The position numbers and the translations under genes were made by a program. From JBBTXJ01 sp964636345 (GTDB lineage Bacteria; Patescibacteriota; Patescibacteriia; Magasanikbacterales; JBBTXJ01), in assembly GCA_964636345.1 (NCBI GenBank), contig CAZWRL010000024.1, positions 1 through 10,299 of the forward strand: 10,299 nucleotides of DNA, given 5' to 3'. Shown piece after piece: positions 6,085 to 10,299 of this stretch. The stretch's first letter is position 1. Every line of letters starts with the position of its first letter. The notes beneath the pieces are model-generated. The model did no database searches. It was not told the DNA's origin and saw only the letters and a list, made by a program, of their open reading frames with translations.

Positions 6085-7503
6085 TTACCGAAATTCCGGT
6101 GGAGGAGGCGCTTCGCCACCTCCACCCTTCATCCCATTAAACATTTGATCCTGAATGAATTCACCAAAGAATTCTTCACGGTTTCCTTCTAGATCAGAGC
6201 GTACCTCATCGCAGTCAGAGAGCCCTTCTTCAACCGCGGAAAAGGCCTCAGCCGTTGCGTCAGGATCTGCCGGACGGCGATTTACCTCGGCTTTTGCGGC
6301 GGCAATGAGTGGTTGCGCGTTGTCAAGACATGCGGCCAGCGTGCTCGTGTCTCTCTTTTCAAATCGCGCCATATCCTTGGCCTGACGGCGCATATCCTTC
6401 ACACGGCGATCAAGATCTTTGAGATATCGCGGCGCATTGCTTAAGGCGTCAATCGTGCGAATGATTTCAAAGATTTCCGTTTCGTGCTCACGCGCCTCCG
6501 AGTCCCCGCGCTCCATGACCTCTCGCATCATGTCAAAATTGCTTGACGCCATAGCGGATTTGAGTTCATTGAAGATCGTCTGCATGGCATCAAACAGCCT
6601 CTGGCCGCGGGCAACCAGCTCAGAAAGATCCGCTTTGCTCTTTTTTGCCTTACTGGCGGCTGTTTTCCACTGTCGCTCAATATTTTTCATCTCCCGCGTG
6701 ATCTGCTTTATCATTTGTGGCATTTGGATCAAGAAATCCAGTTGCATGGTGTGATCCTGTAGATCATTATTCGCGCTGTGCATTTCACTTTTTGCATCTT
6801 GTATATCCTGACACCCGGTGGCTTTTTTTGCTTCCGCAAAGAGCGCTTTAACCTGCGCAAGGCCGGCAGTAATGGCTTCCGGTATCACCACCTTCTGTTT
6901 TTTGGCCTGTGCAATTTTTCGCTCCACATCCTTAATGCTGTACCCTTCAAACTCTTTCAGTTCGCGTTGCGCGTCTTTAATGCATCGCGCGGCATTCATC
7001 ACATCTTCAACATCGCGTATGTTGTCATTGAAGTCATTGAAAAGCTGATAGAGATCCTGTGTAGCGGTATTCAAGTCCTGACATTCAGTCAAGCCCAGCG
7101 CGCTGGTGTAGCCGGCTTTCATCTGCCCGATGAGTGCTTGCACATCTGCGGGAGCCGCAACTTTATTGCGCACCAGTTCCTTAAGACGGCGTTCTGCTTC
7201 CTTAATCTGGTATTGATTGAAATCTTTAAGCGATCGTTGTTGATCTTTAACACACCGATCATCAGATTCCTTTTGCTGTATGGCCGGATCAGGAGCGCAT
7301 TCATTGATGCCGCAGCCGGTTGCGTTGTCGTACAGGTATCCGAACGGACATTGCGCGCTAAGTTCTGGACAACTTTGTGCTGGAGTAGAGTACCCGCCAT
7401 CTGATGGATAGGTTGGCGTAGGCGCGTTCAGCATCTGCGCTCCAACAAACGCAACACCATACAGACCTAATAAAAACGAAATTAGCGAAGAAAAAATGGA
7501 CAT
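6085..7503 (-). CDS. Anchored helical protein with duplicated 90-residue Cys module (paralogue B)
   Basis: The product is 472 residues. The N-terminal hydrophobic segment (MSIFSSLISFLLGLYGVAFVGA, about 1-25) matches that of paralogue A. Residues 45-69 form a small cysteine-rich patch (C45, C52, C64, C69; 'CPFGYLYDNATGC') resembling an antistasin-type knot. Two tandem copies of a helical module follow with an exact 90-residue period: C84/C141 and C174/C231, beginning DRCVKDQQRSLK and ARCIKDAQRELK. Residues about 250-450 align with paralogue A, including SKADLSELVARGQ (289-301) and the Cys pair C392/C431 (38 residues between, as in A). The end is Gly/Pro-rich. No known family is recognised. The even cysteines and the N-terminal anchor suggest an extracytoplasmic, disulfide-stapled helical bundle. 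The pilin motif GFTLIE is absent. Function unknown. Confidence 0.82.
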   Translation of the reverse strand: MSIFSSLISFLLGLYGVAFVGAQMLNAPTPTYPSDGGYSTPAQSCPELSAQCPFGYLYDNATGCGINECAPDPAIQQKESDDRCVKDQQRSLKDFNQYQIKEAERRLKELVRNKVAAPADVQALIGQMKAGYTSALGLTECQDLNTATQDLYQLFNDFNDNIRDVEDVMNAARCIKDAQRELKEFEGYSIKDVERKIAQAKKQKVVIPEAITAGLAQVKALFAEAKKATGCQDIQDAKSEMHSANNDLQDHTMQLDFLIQMPQMIKQITREMKNIERQWKTAASKAKKSKADLSELVARGQRLFDAMQTIFNELKSAMASSNFDMMREVMERGDSEAREHETEIFEIIRTIDALSNAPRYLKDLDRRVKDMRRQAKDMARFEKRDTSTLAACLDNAQPLIAAAKAEVNRRPADPDATAEAFSAVEEGLSDCDEVRSDLEGNREEFFGEFIQDQMFNGMKGGGGEAPPPPEFR

Positions 7504-7526
7504 AAAAAAATGATTATTGTGGCATC

Positions 7527-7567
7527 ATTATAGCACGTTGCAAGAGTATCGGTTAAAGTTATGCACA
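7527..7567 (-). promoter_or_regulatory. Promoter of paralogue B with upstream DnaA-box-like site
   Basis: On the minus strand an extended consensus -10 TGC-TATAAT (hexamer 7527-7532) has an 18-bp spacer to -35 TTAACC (7551-7556). Exactly 26 bp upstream of the -10 lies TGTGCATAA (7559-7567), read on the plus strand as TTATGCACA, a match to the DnaA-box consensus TTATNCACA. The leader is about 17 nt, without a Shine-Dalgarno. Confidence 0.6.
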
Positions 7568-7615
7568 GCCTTTTAAAATAGCCACCGCGGTCACGACATT
7601 TTCGTGTTAGCCGTG

Positions 7616-7644
7616 TTGCGAGACACATGTGTCAATGATATACT
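7616..7644 (+). promoter_or_regulatory. Promoter of the exonuclease gene, leaderless, with palindromic spacer
   Basis: -35 TTGCGA (7616-7621), 17-bp spacer, -10 TATACT (7639-7644). The expected start near 7651 is only about 3 bases before the ATG at 7654. The first 12 bases of the spacer are the perfect palindrome GACACATGTGTC (7622-7633), placed where a repressor would block polymerase. Confidence 0.6.
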
Positions 7645-7653
7645 TTTGCCACT

Positions 7654-8259
7654 ATGTCTGAACTCGTTTTTGACATTGAAACACAAACCGCGGATTTCGG
7701 TTTTGATGAAGCGGGACTCAAGAAAGCCCGCGTTTCTGTTGTGGTGGTGTATGACTATGCTGACGGACAGTACAAGACGTTTATGGAAGAGAACATGGCC
7801 GAACTCTGGCCGTTGTTTGAAAAAGCCGACCGCGTGATTGGCTATAACATCGTGCATTTTGATTTGCCGGTGCTGAACAATTACTATTCCGGCGATCTTT
7901 TGAAATTGCCCAATTTGGATTTGATTTTGCCGGTGAAAGAAGCGCTCGGGTTTCGGTTAAAATTAAATGACATTGCGAAAGCAACGTTGAAAGTTGAAAA
8001 ATCCGCCGACGGTCTGCAGGCCGTGAGGTGGTGGGCAGAGGGAAATGTGGAGGATATTAAAAAATATTGCGCGCAGGATGTAAAAGTTACTAAAGAAATT
8101 TATGAATTTGGTAAAAAAAACAAACAGCTTTTCTATAATAATTTAAGCGGAGATCTGATTCCTTTTGGCGTGAATTTTGATATGCCGGCGACGCCGTCTG
8201 CTACGGCGCCGGGCGCGCCGTCGTCCACAGGAAGTCTCAACTTGACTCTGCCGTTTTAG
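7654..8259 (+). CDS. DEDDy 3'-5' exonuclease-like protein (RNase H fold, YprB/DnaQ type)
   Basis: The product is 201 residues. All three exonuclease motifs are visible: ExoI FDIET (D7, E9), ExoII GYNIVHFD (D70) and ExoIII YCAQD (Y138, D142; the YxxxD form that defines DEDDy enzymes). These residues coordinate two metal ions for 3'-5' hydrolysis of nucleic acid; whether the substrate is DNA or RNA cannot be told from sequence. The catalytic domain ends near residue 170, and the last 25-30 residues are a low-complexity Pro/Ala/Ser/Thr tail. No helicase or polymerase domain is attached, so it is a stand-alone nuclease. The ATG at 7654 is chosen because the ExoI motif follows directly and the promoter ends about 9 bases upstream; there is no Shine-Dalgarno. 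It diverges from paralogue B and converges with the reductase gene. Confidence 0.85.
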   Translation: MSELVFDIETQTADFGFDEAGLKKARVSVVVVYDYADGQYKTFMEENMAELWPLFEKADRVIGYNIVHFDLPVLNNYYSGDLLKLPNLDLILPVKEALGFRLKLNDIAKATLKVEKSADGLQAVRWWAEGNVEDIKKYCAQDVKVTKEIYEFGKKNKQLFYNNLSGDLIPFGVNFDMPATPSATAPGAPSSTGSLNLTLPF

Positions 8260-8371
8260 CGTAGTAGAGTAGAGGAGGCCATAGCACTTGGCCAGGTTTA
8301 TTTTAGTTCGCCTATCATATTAAAAATGGATGCGTTAGTCTTAGCAGGTATAAGTGTTCCCTTATGTTCCT

Positions 8372-9058
8372 TTAAAAAATTTCAAAATAAATTTGTTCCT
8401 GGGGCACGCCGCGTTCTATCAAAAGTGCGCGTGAGTCTTTTACCATTTCCGGTGCGCCGCAGATGTAAAAATCGTAATGGACGGGATCGGGAAGCTCTGA
8501 TAAATGTTCCGTCACGCGGCCGCGCGCGGCAGTCCATGCATCACTGGGTTGGGAAAGCGTGAGCATGGCCTCCGGAATCAGTTTTGCAAGTTCGTTTTCA
8601 AACATAAGATCATCCTCGTGGCGCAGGCCAAAAAGCATCTGTTTTTCACGCGTAGATTTTTTGTTCTGTTCATCGCGCAACATGCTGATCATCGGCGCGA
8701 TCCCAACGCCGGTTGCCACAAAAAATACCGGACGTGGTGAATCACGGAGTGTAAAAAATCCAAACGGGCCGCGGAGTGTTACGGGAGAACCATCTGGCAA
8801 ACTATCCAAATACGGAGCTGTGACGCTGGTCTCGTAGCGTTTCAGGCAAATTTCAATAGTGCGTGAGCCGGTTTTTTCTGGTGCGTTTACGAGTGAAAAC
8901 GGGCGCGGGTGTTCACCGGGTTGCGGAAGATCAAGCATCACAAACTGACCAGCCGCAAATTGCATCGGGCGATCAAGCGCGAGCATCACAAAAAAAACAT
9001 CGCCGGTGAGCCATTTTTTTTCTGTAATCGTTGCGGTATATTTTTCCGGGGTTGACAT
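8372..9058 (-). CDS. FAD/NAD(P)-binding oxidoreductase of the ferredoxin-NADP reductase family
   Basis: The product is 228 residues, the size of a bare two-domain reductase. The N-terminal FAD-binding barrel (about 1-100) has the flavin motif RPFS (52-55) and GPFG (97-100). The NAD(P)-binding domain follows, with ATGVGIAP (115-122), YICGAPEMV (198-206, including the conserved C200) and an aromatic C-terminus FEIF. Such enzymes move electrons between NAD(P)H and a protein or small-molecule partner via FAD. No iron-sulfur domain is fused, and the partner is not in the window. The start at 9058 follows a near-perfect promoter with a leader of about 11 nt and no Shine-Dalgarno. The gene is divergent from the cysteine desulfurase; a link through iron-sulfur assembly is possible but speculative. 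The 112-bp gap to the convergent exonuclease gene shows no convincing terminator. Confidence 0.88.
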   Translation of the reverse strand: MSTPEKYTATITEKKWLTGDVFFVMLALDRPMQFAAGQFVMLDLPQPGEHPRPFSLVNAPEKTGSRTIEICLKRYETSVTAPYLDSLPDGSPVTLRGPFGFFTLRDSPRPVFFVATGVGIAPMISMLRDEQNKKSTREKQMLFGLRHEDDLMFENELAKLIPEAMLTLSQPSDAWTAARGRVTEHLSELPDPVHYDFYICGAPEMVKDSRALLIERGVPQEQIYFEIF

Positions 9059-9080
9059 AGACGTGGTTTACGCCTATTAT
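9052..9080 (+). promoter_or_regulatory. Promoter of the cysteine desulfurase gene
   Basis: -35 TTGACA (9052-9057, full consensus), 17-bp spacer, -10 TATTAT (9075-9080, one mismatch). The predicted start near 9087 gives a leader of about 39 nt without a Shine-Dalgarno. The -35 overlaps the start codon of the divergent reductase gene, and the -10 overlaps the reductase promoter's -10. Confidence 0.7.
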
Positions 9081-9104
9081 AAAAGAATAACCGCCATTTG
9101 TCAA
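9076..9104 (-). promoter_or_regulatory. Full-consensus promoter of the reductase gene
   Basis: On the minus strand, TTGACA (9099-9104), 17-bp spacer, TATAAT (9076-9081): every base matches the sigma70 consensus. The predicted start near 9069 leaves a leader of about 11 nt before the ATG at 9058. Confidence 0.85.
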
Positions 9105-9125
9105 TCTGGCATTTTTCATTATTTC

Positions 9126-10299
9126 ATGCAATTTACTTCTTTTCCGAAAATTAAAACTAAACGCTCCGTTTATTTGGACCACGCGGCCGCAACGCCGATG
9201 GATCCTGCTGTATTTGAAGCGATGAAGCCATTTTTGCAAGGCGAGTACGGAAATCCGGGCGGTTTGTATAAAATAGCGCGCGTGGCAAAAAATGCCGTGG
9301 ATAGCGCCCGAGAAACCGTAGCGCGGATTTTGGGTGCGCAACCGCGGAATATTATTTTTACTGGCAGTGGAACTGAAAGTGATAACATGGCCATCTTTGG
9401 CGTTGCGCGACAGTATGCGGATCGCGGGAAGCATATTATTACGATGTCCATTGAACATCATGCGGTGCTACATAGCGTTGAAGCGCTTAAAAAAGAAGGG
9501 TTTGAAGTAACGGAACTTTCGGTTGACGAGGATGGGTTGGTCACGCCGAAACAAGTGGTGGATGCGCTGCGGGACGACACGATTCTTGTTTCCGTAATGT
9601 ACGCAAATAACGAAATCGGCACGATAGAACCTCTAGCAGATATTGGCCGCGCGATTATGAAATGGAAGCAAGAACACGGCCGGAAACCAACTGAACCGCC
9701 ATTTTTTCATACCGATGCGTGTCAGGCCGCGGGGTATTTGGAATTGAATGTAGAAAAATTGCATGTTGATTTGATGACGATTAACGGAAGTAAAATCTAT
9801 GGCCCAAAAGGCACGGGCGTTTTGTACAAGCGCGATACCGTGCGCGTGAAGCCGCTTATTTACGGCGGGGGACAGGAGATGCGTTTTCGCGGCGGTACGG
9901 AAAATGTCGCGGGGATTGTGGGGTTGGCGACAGCGCTTGAACGCGCGCAGGGCATGAAAGAAAAAGAATCCAAGCGGCTCACCAAGTTGCGCGATTATCT
10001 GCTGGGCGAAATCCAGCAAAAAATTCCTAAGGTTGTTCTCAACGGCCATCCAAAAGAGCGGCTGCCGAATAATGTGAACGTGAGTATTTTGGATATTGAA
10101 GGCGAAGCGCTGTTATTGTATATGGATGAGTACGGCGTCGCGCTTTCTACCGGATCCGCGTGCACATCGGAATCGCTTGATCCGTCGCATGTGATTGTTG
10201 GCATCGGCAAGCCGTATGAATACGCGCACGGAAGCATCCGGTTTAGTTTGGGGCGCGAGACCACCAAGCGCGATATTGATTATGTGATGAACATATTGC
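9126..10299 (+). CDS. Cysteine desulfurase (IscS/NifS family), C-terminus cut by window edge
   Basis: The frame is open from ATG 9126 to the window edge, 391 codons, close to the full length of IscS/NifS (about 400). The enzyme uses pyridoxal phosphate to remove sulfur from cysteine, forming a persulfide for iron-sulfur cluster and tRNA thiolation pathways. Visible motifs: YLDHAAATP (16-24), the stacking histidine in SIEHHAV (H111), HTDACQAAG for the cofactor aspartate, the Schiff-base lysine K223 in NGSKIYGPKGTG, and the catalytic C346 in STGSACTSES with the longer loop of group I enzymes. The residue before the lysine is Ser rather than the usual His of 'SxHK', a known variant pattern. A charged insertion (MKWKQEHGRKPTEPP) precedes HTDACQ. 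No scaffold or regulator gene is in view. Confidence 0.93.
   Translation, partial: MQFTSFPKIKTKRSVYLDHAAATPMDPAVFEAMKPFLQGEYGNPGGLYKIARVAKNAVDSARETVARILGAQPRNIIFTGSGTESDNMAIFGVARQYADRGKHIITMSIEHHAVLHSVEALKKEGFEVTELSVDEDGLVTPKQVVDALRDDTILVSVMYANNEIGTIEPLADIGRAIMKWKQEHGRKPTEPPFFHTDACQAAGYLELNVEKLHVDLMTINGSKIYGPKGTGVLYKRDTVRVKPLIYGGGQEMRFRGGTENVAGIVGLATALERAQGMKEKESKRLTKLRDYLLGEIQQKIPKVVLNGHPKERLPNNVNVSILDIEGEALLLYMDEYGVALSTGSACTSESLDPSHVIVGIGKPYEYAHGSIRFSLGRETTKRDIDYVMNIL

Noticed and set aside
6778..7404. 208-codon plus-strand frame opposite paralogue B
   Set aside because: Antisense to a well-supported gene with a promoter, paralogue and repeat structure; no start signals or recognisable protein features.
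6085..7503. Type IV pilin-like interpretation of the helical paralogues
   Set aside because: No prepilin cleavage site or GFTLIE-type N-terminus in either protein.
8326..8562. Small plus-strand frame overlapping the end of the reductase gene
   Set aside because: Mostly antisense to the conserved C-terminal region of the reductase; no promoter or ribosome binding site.
9170..10267. Minus-strand frames opposite the cysteine desulfurase
   Set aside because: Shadows of a strongly conserved enzyme reading frame on the plus strand.

Overview
The window looks like a chromosomal segment from a Candidate Phyla Radiation (Patescibacteria) bacterium. Three features point there: a GreA/GreB-type factor with an N-terminal extension and a 'KGRLRGIN' segment, a minimal 65-residue cold-shock protein, and several membrane-anchored proteins resembling nothing I recognise. 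This placement rests on family resemblance from memory, not on a search. All seven complete genes stop at TAA or TAG. The very glycine-rich proteins contain no in-frame TGA, so there is no sign of TGA-as-glycine recoding.

Layout, left to right. (1) 1-89, minus: start of a small heat-shock (Hsp20) gene with a clear promoter and Shine-Dalgarno. (2) 174-510: no gene, but a strikingly structured GC-rich element (193-379) with several hairpins, including perfect 17-bp inverted arms, followed by a hairpin overlapping the greA stop codon. (3) 511-1351: divergent housekeeping pair, greA (minus) and a csp cold-shock gene (plus). (4) 1469-7503, minus: four genes for apparently exported or membrane-anchored proteins. 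They are a collagen-like lipoprotein, a membrane-anchored class A beta-lactamase/D,D-peptidase-fold protein, and two paralogous helical, cysteine-paired proteins. The first paralogue carries a 60-bp tandem repeat array interrupted by a 100-N assembly gap. (5) 7654-9058: a DEDDy 3'-5' exonuclease-like gene (plus) convergent with a flavin reductase-like gene (minus). (6) 9126-10299, plus: a cysteine desulfurase (IscS/NifS) that runs off the window, divergent from the reductase.

Most genes are single transcription units with their own sigma70-like promoter; I see no classical operon. The 1469-7503 block reads as a cell-surface locus: a fibrous triple-helix lipoprotein, a peptidoglycan-directed or related serine hydrolase, and two anchored helical proteins. 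The helical paralogues share a promoter layout: a DnaA-box-like TTATNCACA sits exactly 26 bp from a TGC-extended -10 in both. Some promoters place the predicted transcription start only a few bases before the ATG, suggesting leaderless mRNAs. The reductase and desulfurase genes face away from two near-consensus promoters whose -10 hexamers overlap.

The strongest candidates for something undescribed are the structured element at 193-379 and the two-gene helical-protein family with its shared promoter box.
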